From Lingula anatina (Eukaryota; Brachiopoda; Lingulata; Lingulida; Lingulidae), in contig NW_019775724.1 of assembly GCF_001039355.2 (NCBI RefSeq), positions 724,756 to 788,755 on the forward strand: DNA of 64,000 bases. Direction: 5' to 3'. Both the position numbers and the translations under genes were made by a program. The notes beneath the pieces were generated by a model that saw only the letters and a program-made list of their open reading frames with translations, searched no databases and was not told where the DNA came from. Shown in pieces: positions 10,706-25,700 of this stretch (positions are counted from its first letter, which is position 1; each line of letters begins with the position of its first letter).

Positions 10706-13700
10706 ATGGCAGCCTCGCAGCTTGTGCTGGGAAGGCAGTTACTGTTTGAACAGGTGGAGAAGGGAGATGGGGATGCTGTTGCTCATCTGCTCCTCAACAC
10801 AGGGATCGTTGTTGATGACAGGGATGACAACAACCAGACCCCCCTCATGGTTGCCTGCCAACAGGGTCATGTGACTATTGCCACGATGTTGTTAGATAGT
10901 GGTGCAGACGTTAATGCCGTGGATGATGTAAGTTGGTTTAAAAAAAGGCAGTTGGAAGGATAAATATCTGTGAAATATATTCATTACGTGTGAAACTAAT
11001 CCTATGTACAGTAGAATCCATCAGTAGCATGATCATTTGTTTCTCAAAAGGGCAAAGTGTGAGCTAATTCCCATTTCTAATTTCTTTGGGCCATTCAAGA
11101 CCCCAGGGTCTTAGAATCTACAGGCCCAAAGAAGAAAATTATAGTGACCAGTTAATGAACAAATTGACATTTTTAATAAAGTCAGACCTGCAATGGGAGC
11201 AGTGGCAGAGGGCATGGTCTGAAATGCACCAGCTGTGTCCTTTGAACCTTGTATTCGCATGTGGTAGGGATAAACTAGATCATTGCTAAAGAAAGACATG
11301 TCATTTGACCTTTCTCCTAGGTGAAATTTCGAAATAAATTGTGTTATTTTCCACTCCAGTGCCTGGCCTTTGATGCCCCAAGTGTCCAGTGCTAGTGCAT
11401 TGACCTGTGTCTTTGCGGACACTGTTGAAAGTTTGTGCTGTCTCGTTAGTTCTCACGTTAAGAACTAACTACAGAACTTCCCTTTGAACATGAACTGATG
11501 TAAAAAGTGAAAAATATATGTAGACATCTCACTTTAAAAGTCTGTCTTTGTGTGGTGGGGTAGTGGATGGGTAGGGGTGGGGTGGGTGGAGGTCACCATG
11601 ATTTTAACTTAGTCCAAAACTTGGTTGTGAGGAAATATTATTGCTTTAGCTATAAAACATGTAAACACTAGCATTTAACAGTTACCAAAAGAAAGAAAGA
11701 AACAAACAAAAATGGAATAAGAAGCTCAACTTTGATTTTTACAATTGAGAATTATCAAAACCTAGGATGTATTCTTCTTTAAGCTGACAGTCTTCAGTTT
11801 AGAGTACATTTCCAGAAGTCCAAATGTGTGATGACACTCAGTGCATACTCTTTGAATAGAACAGATTAGATTATTCATTGATTGGAAAGAGTAACAATAC
11901 AATAAGAATTTAATTGGATTTCTACATTTATGGAATATAACACACAGGGCTAGTTCTAGTACATTGCTTTTATTAACAGTGTCCGTTGAATTAGTCTGTG
12001 TTTTGTGCTTGACAGCTCTGAACTTTTGGTGAATGGGACGGAGGATAGGGCACCAAGTTCAGGTTACATAATCCATTGTATTCAGTTGACTAGCAGTGGA
12101 CTTATTAAGTTAAGGTTATATCCAAGTGAATTTGATATATGTGGATGAGTTGCTTTATTTTCTTTGTTTGTTTTATCTCAACAAACAAGAGAAAAAGAAG
12201 AAATTTTTAATGCATTCTCTTTGGCCTCTAATAAATAAACTGACAAGCTTTGATTTCATTATTGATAGAAGGGTTTACGTAATTATTGAATAGAATTTTT
12301 TCCTTTGGAAAAGTAATTTTAGAAAGCAAATCATTTTTCAACAAAGCTAAGAAATGCAGTCATTTCACTGTGGCTCATGGGAGGAGTTTTATTTCCCTTT
12401 TTTTGAACTTACAATCCCTATCAGATAATAGCTAATATTTCTGAAAAAAAAAAAAACATTATTTTTTATAATTGTTCAGGATAATTGGAGTCCCTTGCTG
12501 AACGCAGCCAAGGAGGGTCATACAGAAATTGTCAAGGTACTCTTGGAGCATGAGGCACACATCTCACACAGGGATATGGTAAGATATGTACCTGTACTAC
12601 TTAAGAATTTGTCACACCCAGTACAATTGTCTGTCACATCTAACACAATCCAGTTAACACAGCTAACACATCACTATTGGTTTTACTCAATATATGTTTC
12701 GTTTCATTTATATTCACGTTTCGTCCATTTAGCTCCTTCATTTCTGCAGTTTCCTAAGAAATTTTGCCATGCACAGCATTTGTGCACCTGCAGTAGCAAA
12801 TTTGACACATTTCTCTTTTTCAGTGTTGGCATCCTCCCTCTCTCTCTCACTCTCTCAAACTTAGAATTCGAAAGTGGGTTGTAATTCTGTGAATGAATGG
12901 TTTGGGGAATGGCATACTTTTGCAATAAAGGTAGAAAGTGTTGAAATGTCCATAAAAATAAACTTACATTTCTTCTCTGAATGTCTAGTTTTCAGAATCT
13001 GTGACTTATAAGTTGTGTATTCCAGGGAGGCTGGACTGCCCTGATGTGGGCTTGCTACAAAGGACGAACTGAAATCGCCAATATCTTACTAGAGCATGGA
13101 GCCAATCCCAATGTGAAGGCTGAGGTATGGAGGAAACAGTGTTATGTTTAGGACATTTTCTATCAGATTGTTCATGGATCCAAGATCTTGAATTTAGTAA
13201 AAAATTCGATGATGGGAATCATTAACTTTGGAACATTTCTTTAACATAGACATTACACGCTACAGTTTCAAAAATATGTCTTTCAAAATAATTAATTTCC
13301 ATCATCAAATATGAATTTAAGCTTAATATGTGTAGGGCAATGCTGAAAACAAGCGGATACCAGGGCAATACTGTAGAAAATAAGAGTAGATAGTTAAAGT
13401 TTATTATTATTATTATTATTATTTTTTTTTTTAGGGGGGGGGGGATAATATTTACTTTGAAATTGGAAATTTCTCTCTGGTCATTATTTTTAAATATTTT
13501 AATAAATGATAACATTTCACTTTTAAAATACATTTTAGTGCATCATAAATGTTGATGCATTTGCCATTTGGAAATAATATGATATACAAGTCTTGTATCA
13601 CCAAACTGATCTTGAGATCTTATGTACCTTAGATATAATGTCATCCTTATGTTTACCTGTTGACAATTTATGCTGACAAGAAATTTAAACTAAGTTTGCA

Positions 13701-16700
13701 ATGTAGATTATTTTCACGCATTAGAAGATTTGAATTAAGAAAATTAAAGAAAAAAAAAACTCTTGCAGATCCGCCCACCTAACAATCATGAAAGTAAATA
13801 TTCAGTGGTAAGATTTGCACCCAGACCATTTGTTCCAGTAGAGTAACACATTTTCATTGCCCTTGAAGTACCTGTTAATGCTACATTTGAACCAAGTGCA
13901 TCATATAACAGTGAACAGTGAAATGACCATTTCCGCATGTAACCTAGTTGTACTACGGTCTCCTGTATGTATATGTAGCTGATCAATCAAATCGCTGAAT
14001 CATTTTTTCTTCTCTCTCCCCATCACCTATATTACTCTGTTAAATGTCTCTCTCTGTCTGGAACATCCTTGGTAAAAAATTATAATAATGATAAATGTAC
14101 CATACCAGTTATCAGTTGAAATTAAGTTTGCTACCTGTATGCTACCTGAGACTACAACTTTTTATCAGTTCCATCTGCTAAATTCCTTTTCTTATGGCCT
14201 CTGCACAGTTTTATCAGAATGACTTTGTATTGATCTTGAATGCATAATTGATAAGGGAAATAGTTTGGCGCAAGAAAGGGTGAGCCTCTTGTTGTCAGTA
14301 TAAGGAACACCATACGAACTCAGCATGCAGAATAGTTTATATTTGTGTTACTGAATTTTACTGAATGGATTGTCAGAAATGAATAATTAGATAGATGAAT
14401 GAACAGACAGAACTGCTGCATTGTTGTATGAAATTTAACTTACTAACCTTACGTAATTGTTCAATCAGAGAGTAACCATGGAAACAAGACGATCCCTGAA
14501 ATTGCTTCTGTTGTTGAATTATTTAATTGAAAAGATTTCTTATCATCAGCCATTGATGGTTCTTTTGAGGTTCTTTTGCTGAGGATTACCTTAAGTTTGT
14601 TTATCAAATTTGGCCAAGCAAACTTTTCTCATTAAACGTAAAATTGATTTTAAGCAGGGCTGTAGTCACAGCTGATAATGAAAATGGATGTTACTTTGAA
14701 TTTGTTTTGGGATAATTGATAAAAGTTTAAATAAGTTCACAAGTTAACCTTCAGTTTTGGGTTTTGTAAATCTGTTGCATTTGAGAAATTTGGTTGTGTT
14801 AAGTGTAACTTTTTAATGGGAAGGTGTATGGTAGGAAAAGGAAATAAATGAATTGTTTATAAAGAGATTATGTGTTTTTATCTGTGTGTCATTGCATTTT
14901 TTTCCCTAGCAGCTCATATAGACACATTCACCATATGGAGGAGCCAGTTACTTGATCAAGGCCCTTTGATAAAGTGTTGAAGCATCCTGCCTCATAAAAA
15001 AAAAACATTGAGTCTTTTCCTTTTTTTTTAACCATTGCCATATCTTATTTGAAGCATGTCTTTCCACATTTCAGCACACCATGACCTGTCTTATATGGGC
15101 CTCGGGAAGAGGGCACGTAGAAATTGTCAAACTACTCCTGAGTGCAGGAGCCAAAGTGAACACAGCAGACAAGGTAAGCGTGCTATACTCCTTGAGGCTT
15201 TTTACTATAAATTATTTGTGACTATTTGTGTGCATTTAAAACTGTCTACTTTCAATGTTATATTATTTTGCTAACCAATGTTTTTTTTTTTTTTATTATT
15301 ATTTTTCCTAGATTTCCTTTTTTCGTGGCTTAAATATCTCATAAGGTTCTTCACAAATGTTGGTAAAATTTTCAGCATAGACAGTTATTCATGAGGGGAA
15401 AATATTAAATTTCCATCGAATCTGTATAGGAAAAAATAATTGCATTGCCTCATAATTCTTGTTAGAGATCTGCACTCTGTATTTGTTCTTTAGATTTAGA
15501 TATACTTGTCTGAAATATTCTTCATAATTGCAGTATGGCACAACCCCTCTTATTTGGGCGTGCAGACGAGGCTGTCTGGAGATAGTGGAGGAACTACTAC
15601 TGGCTGACGCTAATGTGGACGTGGCAGGAATGGTAATATTGGTTGCACAGGTTATAAATAAAAGTTTGAGGGGATCGGTATTGTTTTAGCAGATGTTTTG
15701 GCCTCAATTTGTGATCTTTGGGGAGAAGAAAAAAAAGAAATTCTGTAACCTCTCGGCCTGCTTTGCTGTGATGCTGGCAAAAAGATATTGTTTTGAAATG
15801 TTTCTTCTAGGGTTGCCTGGCATAATTTTTATTTGGCTAAATAGTTTTAAAGAAAAACTATAAGCATTTTGAACTAAGCCAGTATTGTATGATCAACAGA
15901 ATTTTGTAGGGATGATATGTGACAAGTAATTTTTTTATTATTGTTTCACATTTTTGATCATCTGAAAATTTCAGTGTTGAGTCAGTCTGTGCTATTAATA
16001 TTTTCAAAATTTTTATCCCAAAAGACATTGTTCTCTTTCAGAATGCCTGGACTGCCTTACTTGTTGCTGTTAAGGGAGGGTTTGTGGATATAGTGTCAGC
16101 ACTGCTTAACCATGAGATAGTGCCCAATGTAAACTGTGTCGACAAGGTAACTTTCACTTTCATTCTCAATAGTAAGACACTTGCTTTTCATGTTGTTTTC
16201 ACTCGATCACATTTAAGCATTAAAACTGATGCTGCTCAATTTAGAAATAGTGCCCTTTTCGGACTGGCTAGTTTTTCTCTTCAGCTTTTGGATCTACATG
16301 GTCAATACAGACTTTTCACATAGTTAAATTGGAAATTGAATTTGTGTACATATGATTTTTGTACATCATGTTTAATTAATAAGAAAGGAGACATTTCTGT
16401 TATTCTGGATGGTCTATTTTAGGATGGCCTCACTCCATTGTCCATAGCCGCCAAAGATGGCTACTTTCAGATAGTGAAGGAGTTGCTACAGCATGGCGCT
16501 TATGTCAACATTGTGGACAAGGTAATGGGTAGAGTGAATTTAATCAGCATAAGTTAATTTTTCATCAAAGAATGCTTTATTAGATATACTTAGATTATAT
16601 AATATTTATTCAAAAGTTTTGTTAAGTTGGTTTCGTGTCAGAAAATGTTGTTTTTTTTTCATTTAGAAAGTACAGTATCCAAAAAAATTAGGTTTTTAGA

Positions 16701-18368
16701 ATTTGAAAGTAAAAACCCTTCTGTAATTTCAGTCTGGTGACAGTGTTTTGATCAGAGCTACCAAGAGTGGGCATCTAGAAATAGTCCAGGCTTTACTGAA
16801 GAAGCATGCTGATATTGACGTGCAGGGAGAGGTAGGTACACATAAACTGATGACATGGTGTATATATTTCAATGATGTTTTACACATGTACTGATGACAT
16901 TATGCACGAGCATTGATGACATAAGAACATGCACATCTGCATATGGTTTACCACTATAACTCATGCCATTTTCTATTCATATTAAATTTTCCTTTATAAA
17001 CATTATTGTGTTAAATGTGTATTTCATGATTGATTCTGTATTTGATTAAGTTAACTTCTGGTTGTTTTTCTGATACTGTTGTCACAATTGAAAAAAAAAA
17101 GGTTTATTTTGATCACACGCGCATGCATGCACAAACTTATTGTTTTGCAAATCAATCACATGCTGATTTTTCTGTCGCTCCTTCTCTAGCTGGCAGTATC
17201 TGTTGTAACCTTTATAAATAAGTTTCAGACCCATATTAATGATGATGATTTTTTTTTTCAGGACAACAAAACTGCATTATATTTTGCTGTAGAGAAAGGT
17301 CATGTGGAAATTGCTAGGGCCATTCTGGAACACAAACCTGACAAAGAGCTGGCCACGAAAGTAAGAAATTTTATGATTTATATGGTAATTGCAAACAGAA
17401 AACTTTTTCTCGGCTGTGCCAGATTTTATGATGTCAACTCTTGTTTTCACAGCATTTTAAAAGTTTTACAACATTATATTTTATGTATTTTATTTGTCAT
17501 TTAATTTGGTAGAAATGTAAGTTGCAAGTATTAAAAAAGTCAGTTTTGATGAGGTATGATAGGAGCATGGCTTCTGTGCTTTAAGTATTCCGTTAACAAG
17601 TGGCATTTGAGAATGTTTAGTTATTTCGAGTCTTAGCTCTCATAGGAAAATTATTCCAATACTTTCATTTATTAATAATTTTGAATAAACAAATCCTTGG
17701 TTTATTTTTTTGTAGGACGGCACCACCCCCCTGCTGAAGGCAGTGAAGAACAGAAATTATGAGATGGTGAATCTGCTGTTAAATAAAGGTGCTAAAGTCT
17801 CTGCAACTAACAAGGTATGCTTGAAACAAATGAAGTTTCTATTCACACTTAATGGAGTGATATTGATGTTTAAATTTGAACAAATAGAATAAAGGGAAAG
17901 TAATTCTAAATGGCAAACAGATAAGTTCATGTCCATGTGTTATTATATGATTTGATATTTTTTGGTGCAAAAAAATTATGGCTGAATGGTTTTGTTGTAA
18001 GGTCTTGTTTTCATCATATCATATGATCTTGTTTTACCACCTCCAGACACCAGAAAACTAAACTTGGTCGTAATTTAGGCACCAAAAGGGATGGAAACAA
18101 ATTAATCTTTCTCTTCTATTTTCTAATAGAACAGTTTAAATTTCATTATCTTATTCAAGAGAATATAATTGTTTATGATTTTTATATCAGAAAGGGGACA
18201 ATGCGTTGCATATTGCCCTACGTGTTAGGAGTCGCAGAATAACGGAACTGTTGTTACGTAACCCTAAAGAGAGCCGTCTGCTGTACAGAACTAACAAAGT
18301 TGGAGAGACTCCATACATGATAGATGGCAACCAGCCCAAGAGTATTCTGACATCAATACTGGGAAGGA
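10706..18368 (+). other. KIDINS220: KIDINS220 ankyrin-repeat exon block
   Basis: Exons 2-5 and 7-10 are each exactly 99 nt and phase 0-0, so each encodes one 33-residue ankyrin repeat. Exon 6 is 105 nt with a two-residue insertion. Each repeat shows the usual T-P/A-L, G-H/G, V/I-E-I-V and L-L pattern, for example [18 protein letters not shown]. Exon 11 (178 nt) closes the solenoid and leads into the KAP module. Confidence 0.93.
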
Positions 18369-19676
18369 GTGAGTACTGTTAAACATGCACAAGCACATTC
18401 ACCCTTCATGTAACTTAAGTATAAATTACAACATCAGGTGTGTGTGTGTGTACACATATTTTTGTTTTGTTTTGTTTGTTTTTTTTTACAAAAATGGTTT
18501 TGTTATACATATTTAGGGCTTTGTAAATATCTTAAGGTTAGATATGAATTTCTGTTACAAGGCAGCTTAAATCTAATTACTGTTTGCATTGTTGTGGTAT
18601 GTAGATGATTTGTGTGTCTATATGTGAGAGAGGGGGGGAAAGAGGAAGGAGAACTGGAACTATCAATTTCTCCTACTACGCAAGTACAAAACGTTATTAT
18701 AACGTTACCATTATGTTTATAAACCAAAACACGTTATGGTAACGTGGTGATAAATGTTGTAAAACATCATGTGTTTGCTGGGATAAAACAACTGTTACAA
18801 GAACTAATCTGTCTTGACATTAGTAAAAAAAAAAACTAAACTGAATCACTATATAAAGGTATACTTCAGAATTATCATATCAAGCTCTGTCAGGAATCCT
18901 ATTTACAATAATTTTAATAGTATTAATTTAATACCAATACATTTAATGCATGTAGGAAACCTGAACCAGACGGAAAGAGATGAGAACTTTGACCTATACA
19001 GCAGTGCTCTGGCTGACTGTCTCAGTGAGCCCACCCTGCACACACCCATCACTGTGGGCCTCTTTGCTAAGTGGGGCAGTGGAAAGTCTATACTTCTGGA
19101 GAGACTACAGGGTAAGTGGAAAGTCTGTACTTCTGGAGAAACTACAGGGTAAGTGGAAATCCTATAAATTTGGAGAGACTACCTGTTTTAAAAACATTTT
19201 ACCTTTAAAACATTCCTGAAAAGATTATATGTATCTTTCAGGTATCTTGCATATGAAAACATTCTCCTTTCAGATGAGTTAGTTCAGTTTGCCCACCGTA
19301 CCTCCGACCTTGTGGTGGAGTTTTCTTTTGGTTTGTTCTTCCTGGTCTTCATAGTGAGCAGTCTGATAGGTCTGACCTTTGGTCTGCCTTTGAGACGCTG
19401 GGAGATTGGAGTCGGGATTGGAGTCGGGTTGTTTGTAATGCAGTATGCATTTTTGGGTAAGTTTTAAATGGGAGGGGGGTAGGGGGGAGGTGAACTAATT
19501 GAAACAGTTGGAGATAAGAGCCTGGTTGTTTGTGATGCAGTATACGTTTTTGGGTAAATTTCAAGGAGGCATGGACTCTACAGTTTGATATATTATCTGA
19601 TGTGTGGTCAAGTAATTTTGAAGGACAATTGTTTGTTATTGATTATTTTGCAGAAATAGGAAAAAGCATGAAATTA

Positions 19677-19756
<80 letters not shown>

Positions 19757-22700
19757 TTGTAATGCATAAATAAATAGAAAAGTAGATGAGAAAATTGGTA
19801 TAAGAAGTGAATAAATAAATAGGTTTAAAAATAAGGCATCCGTAATGAAACAAAGATTCTGTATTCCAGGCATTGTGTGGGTTGGTTGTAAGAGGAAACA
19901 ATGGAGGTGGGCACTTCACATTAGTAGTCTGCTCGAGAAGAAACTCAGCTTCCTCTTTCTCCTCGTCAAAATGGTCTTCTGTAACCCACCCAAAAACATA
20001 GACCCTAATCAGATGCCTGGAATAAGGTGGGATATTTTCCATGCCAGCAGTATTAGAATTATATTATTTAGCTTGGTTAGTCCCTTGATGGTGTAGTCAT
20101 CAGCCTGGAGAAGGGCAAGGACAATTAGAAATGTGTGAAAGGACTAGAGCTGGTTGTTTATAAACTGACAGTGTACAAAGATTTTCAGGATGAATAAGTA
20201 GAGTGATGGCTAATATCAACCAGTGTCTTCTTTTAAGGTATGTCCATTCTGTAAAGTTGTCTTTACTTGCATGTCTTCTGCTTTTTTATTGTTGTTTTTA
20301 TTGATAAAAGTTTGTATCTGTTATTTTTAAATAATATGCATGATTTATTTGGAATTTTAGGTTCATGTTCAGTGACTACATGAAGCTGACCAGTGTGGGG
20401 GCAGAGAAATCAATTGCCATGATGGTGGCCTCCCTTTGTGAAGCTATGGAGGAAGAGTACGGAATGCTCATCACAAGACTTTACAGAGTTTTCAAACCTA
20501 AGGGTATTTGTCATGTTTCTCATACTTAAATTAAGTGTTTAAATCTTAATCCGGAAGTAAGATTACAAAATAAGACTGTAAATCATTCCACCTGTTTTTA
20601 CGCACACCAATTAAATTCCTTTTTATTCCAGGTCACACATACGGCCGTTTCAAATCCGTTTGCTGCATCCCAAATTTCCTTATTGCTGCACTTGTCTTCA
20701 CATGTCTCATTGTGGGGGTTGTGTTGGTAAGCATACACGGAATAAGTGCTAAACTCCATGACAACTTAACCATCAACGCCATCTTGATCACCATAGTGTG
20801 CATTGTTGGGGTTGTCTTGATTGCAAACATCGTCACCTGGTGGCAGATAATAACGTCACTTCTAATCTCCCAACACAAAAGAACTCTGAAGACCGCCGAC
20901 AGCTTCGATTCTCTGAAACTGGAGGGAATGCTCCAGATGTTAAAATCTGAGGTGAAATTGATGTCCAAAATCGTCAACTGTCATGATGCTTTCATGGGAA
21001 ACAAGACCAGGTTGGTGGTGATTGTGGACGGTCTTGACAGCTGCGAGCAAGATAAGGTTTTGCAAGTCTTCGATACTGTGAACAACCTGTTCTCGGACCA
21101 AGACTCGCCGTTTATACTCATTTTGGCTGTGGACCCCCATGTCATCATCAAGGGCATCGAGACCAACCTCAACCTGGTGTTTCACGACTCCAATATCACG
21201 GGAAATGACTATCTGCGAAACATGGTCCACTTGCCCTTCTACCTCCAAAGTCAGGGAATACTGCCGAAGGCTAGCAAGAATTTAGAGAATGGGAGTGTTA
21301 GTGAATTCAGCTCAAATAATGATGTGCGATTTAGGGTAAGTGACAGACTTTTTTATTTCAAACCTGATGTCATTAATTTTTTCTTTGGCTTAAATATACA
21401 TGTGTTGCTGTTAGAATTTTTGATGATATAGTCTCTTATGCCTTGATTATTAACAGTTTATTTCAAGTGTGTCCCTTACTTCTGGAGGTTTGTTTCTTGG
21501 TGTGTTGTGCTTTTAAGTTATTTATAAGACTAAAAAGAGTGTTGGTTGAAGTGGACAGTACTAGTATAACCACTCGTGATTGAAAAATTGTTTGACTTTA
21601 TTTTGCAATTTCATTTCAAGATAGAATGCATTTTCTTTTTCTCTGAGCTTAGAAATGGATTGCATGTTTGCACTAGAAAAAAATATCATTCTGTAATACA
21701 ATGACCCTTTTTGGGAGAGGGGGGCAAAACTTTTTTGCCTCTGAAATAGAGGTATGCTCAAAATTGTACTTAGTTTTACAACTTGTACGACTGAATTTGA
21801 CAACTATCAATCTCTATGTATACGTTCATATTATATATATTTACGTTACTAATCAGCCACAAGAAAAAATATTTGCATATCTGACCCAGAATTGAAGGTT
21901 TAAAACATGGTTACTATGGCAACTCAACTTCTGTGTGAAGNTTTGCTGCCTTGTTACATTCAAAGTTAGTCCCTGGTTTTTTTCTAAAAAGTTTGGTTTT
22001 TTGTTAAAATCTCTTAAGAGATTTGAGCAGAGTATAGCCATCAATGGAGGTCACGTGGTCTAAAGACAAGCTCAGATATCAGAATAATAGCTTTAACTGC
22101 CATTTTTGTGGTAAAACAGAATATATTATATTTCTATGAGTTATTCCCAATGTTTTTATTATGAAATATAGATCTCATACAAAGAGTTATTATCCCTTTA
22201 AGTTTTTAAATCTTAATCTGGAAATAAGATGACAAAGTAAGACTGTAAATCATTACACCTGTATTTACGCGCACCCAATTAAATTCCTTTTTATTCCAGG
22301 TCACACATACGGCCGTTTCAAATCCGTTTGCTGCATCCCAAATTTCCTTATTGCTGCACTCGTCTTCGCCTGTCTCATTGTGGGGGTTGTGTTGGTAAGC
22401 ATACACGGAATAAGTGTTAAACTCCATGACAACTTAACCATCAACGCCATCTTGATCACCATAGTGTGCATTGTTGGGGTTGTCGTGATTGCAAACATCG
22501 TCACCTGGTGGCAGATAATAACATCACTTCTAATCTCCCAACACAAAAGAACTCTGAAGACTGCCGACAGCTTCGATTCTCTGAAACTGGAGGGAATGCT
22601 CCAGATGTTAAAATCTGAGGTGAAATTGATGTCCAAAATTGTCAACTGTCATGATGCTTTCATGGGAAACAAGACCAGGTTGGTGGTGATTGTGGACGGT

Positions 22701-25700
22701 CTTGACAGCTGCGAGCAAGACAAGGTTTTGCAAGTCTTCGATACTGTGAACAACCTGTTCTCGGACCAGGACTCGCCGTTTATACTCATTTTGGCTGTGG
22801 ACCCTCATGTCATCATCAAGGGCATCGAGACCAACCTCAACCTGGTGTTTCACGACTCCAATATCACGGGAAATGACTATCTGCGAAACATGGTCCACTT
22901 GCCCTTCTACCTCCAAAGTCAGGGAATACTGCCGAAGGCTAGCAAGAATTTAGAGAACGGGAGTGTTAGTGAATTCAGCTCAAATAATGATGTGCGATTT
23001 AGGGTAAGTGACAAACTTTTTTTGAATTCAAACCTGATGTCATTAATTTTTTCTTTGGCTTAAATATACATGTGTTGCTGTTAGAATTTTTGATGATATA
23101 GTCTCTTATGCCTTGATTATTAACAGTTTATTTCAAGTGTGTCCCTTACTTCTGGAGGTTTGTTTCTTGGTGTGTTTTGCTTTTAAGTTATTTATAAGAC
23201 TAAAAAGAGTGTTGGTTGAAGTGTACAGTACTAGTATAACCACTCGTGATTGAGAAATTAGACTTTATTTTGCAATTTCATTTGAAGATAGAATGCATTT
23301 TCTTTTTCTTTGAGCTTAGAAATGGATTGCATGTTTGCACTAGAAAAAAATATCATTCTGTAATACAATGACCCTTTTTGGGAGAGGGGGGCAAAACTTT
23401 TTTGCCTCTGAAATAGAGGTATGCTCAAAATTGTACTTAGTTTTACAACTTGTACGACTGAATTTGACAACTGTCAATCTCTATGTATACGTTCATATTA
23501 TATATATTTACGTTACTAATCAGCCACAAGAAAAAATATTTGCATATCTGACCCAGAATTGAAGGTTTAAAACATGGTTACTATGGCAACTCAACTTCTG
23601 TGTGGAGCTGTTTCATGAAATATGCATCCAAGCCCGTGTACTTGACCTAGCTGGGATTGCTAGCATAATGTGAATATTCAGGAAGAATTACATCAGCTGT
23701 GACATGCCCTCAAGGTCACATTGAAGGTTTTTTCAATGACTGTAGTACGTAGTTAAACTCAAGTTTTTGCAATCCAATATATACGGCATTGTCTTACAAG
23801 ATGCCTTCATATTATGTAACAACTGCTGGATAAAGTAAATATTGTACATGTAGGAAGTTACCTTTCTGTTTCATAATTTTGTTCTATGAAAATATACGTA
23901 GCTCTGTCATCATGGAGAAATTTTATATGACAGTTATGTGTGTGTATATATTCTAAATTATTTATCGATAATCCAACCTTTAAACAGATAAATAAAAAAA
24001 TTATTTCAAAGTGTCAAACAGAGTATAAATTAAACTTACTGATTTAAAAGTTACAAGAACATTTGAGTGCATGGTACTCTGAGTAGAGCTGTTGTTTGAA
24101 GAAAATCTGACTTAGAATATGAATTTTCATCTTTGTGCTCTTATGCTGTTATAATTATTTTCATCGACTGCTACAAAAAATGTTAGGTCAGGTCAATAAT
24201 GTTGTTTGATACAGTTCAGAAAGTCTGTAATAATACTATTTGTTTAATTGCAAGATCTGAATTAAATTGAAATTTAGAATGTATTTGATAAAATCATATG
24301 GTTATAAAACATACACAAAGGTTGATAGTGGGAAGAGAATGAAAATCTTCAGGAATATCACAGTTTTATATTTCAGTTTCAAAGCATAATAAAATTATTT
24401 ACCATGATGGACAGGAACTGCCTGTGAAATAACAGATCTGTTAAAAATTCACTTTCATACTATTTAAAATATTGCTATTGATGCAATGAACCAATATTTT
24501 TTTTAACTCTAAGCAGTTGTATATTCCATCATATTTTATATCTTCAGATTTTCTCATTAGTTACAACTTACAAACTTTGCAGTTTCACAGCATTTTTATC
24601 CTAGTTGTAGATGCAGGGGAAATAAAGCACGTCTTCAGTTAAACGGTCCTCCCTTTACCTGACTCACCTTTTATTATTTCAATATATTGTTTTGACTTGA
24701 TTTTGTTTATTTGATTAGACTATATCTACCAGTGCATTTTCACTGTTAAGGTCCTATCTGATTTCACTTTATATTTTTAAAAATGTGTGTGTTTTGACAT
24801 GATTTTGTTATTTGATTAGACCAGTTCAGTATCCAGTCAGCACCGGGTGTTTCTAGACGTTCCTGGAGTAAGTGGAAACAGTTGTGGCGTCTGGTCCATG
24901 CATCTATAAATTCTTAATAATTTTGAGCCGCAAGTGAATTTAGACTTCGCAGTGCGCTGGAGATTTTTTAAAAAGGAGAAAAATATTATCTGTTTGGATT
25001 TGACACTTTTCCCTGAGAAGTTCTGTTATTAAAATTGAATGATGTTTACACAAACAAATATTTTTGTATGGTTATAATTATAGTATTTGTCATTATATTA
25101 TATCATAATGAAGATTTATAGAGAAAATTGTTAGGATTTAATATATATAAGATGCGTGGACCTGCCAGTGCCAATATTTGTTGGGGTAGAATTAGGGTAA
25201 AAAGTCCTGGTAATTTTCACCTTTTTTGTAAAGCTTAATTAATAATGGTGATCAAATTGATCAAATAATGATTTTTGTTAAATCAAATAACTAAACTTTG
25301 CTTTGCACGTCCAATAATAATGAATTGTAATCGCAGTATTAGGATATTCTGTACCTTTATGAAAATGGTGGTGGCTGATTCATTATTGAATTGATTTAGT
25401 CATAATGCCTTTTTTGTTTATTTGTTTGTACATTTGTATTGCACATGCAGTAAGACCTACACCATCCCAGATATGCATGCATACTAGCATATAATAACAC
25501 ATGCACAGTGACACCAGCGCCCCCCCCCCCCCTTCCCTTTCCCTGCTGCCTTGTAGCTATAGGTATTCATATAATTGTGCTTGCCTTAGTCTCTGTATGT
25601 GGACTAACAGCTTTTAGCTTCAGCTGATAATAACCATTGATAACCAATAATTTTCATGATACCACTGGTTGAAATGATTCATTTTTTTCTTTAAATTCAA

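Larger units (their letters stand above)
18956..21335 (+). other. KIDINS220: KIDINS220 KAP NTPase module with four TM segments
   Basis: Exon 12 carries the Walker A loop ([11 protein letters not shown], about residues 467-477). Exon 13 encodes the first two TM segments ([20 protein letters not shown] and [18 protein letters not shown]). Exon 16 encodes two more ([20 protein letters not shown] and [20 protein letters not shown]) and the Walker B strand ([10 protein letters not shown], about residues 772-781). All TM segments lie between Walker A and B, as is known for KAP-family NTPases. Confidence 0.93.

Noticed and set aside
19643..20042. ORFs rich in YIYI at the AT microsatellite (also at 47238-47703)
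   Set aside because: Translations of (AT)n repeats. The real coding exons nearby are in other frames.
20633..20977. Antisense ORFs over KIDINS220 exon 16 and its copy
   Set aside because: Shadows of the KAP exon. Their recurrence reflects the duplication.
24840..24875. Possible microexon in KIDINS220 intron 16 (TTTCTAG then GGAGTAAG)
   Set aside because: Only 11 nt and would break the frame between the phase-0 exons.
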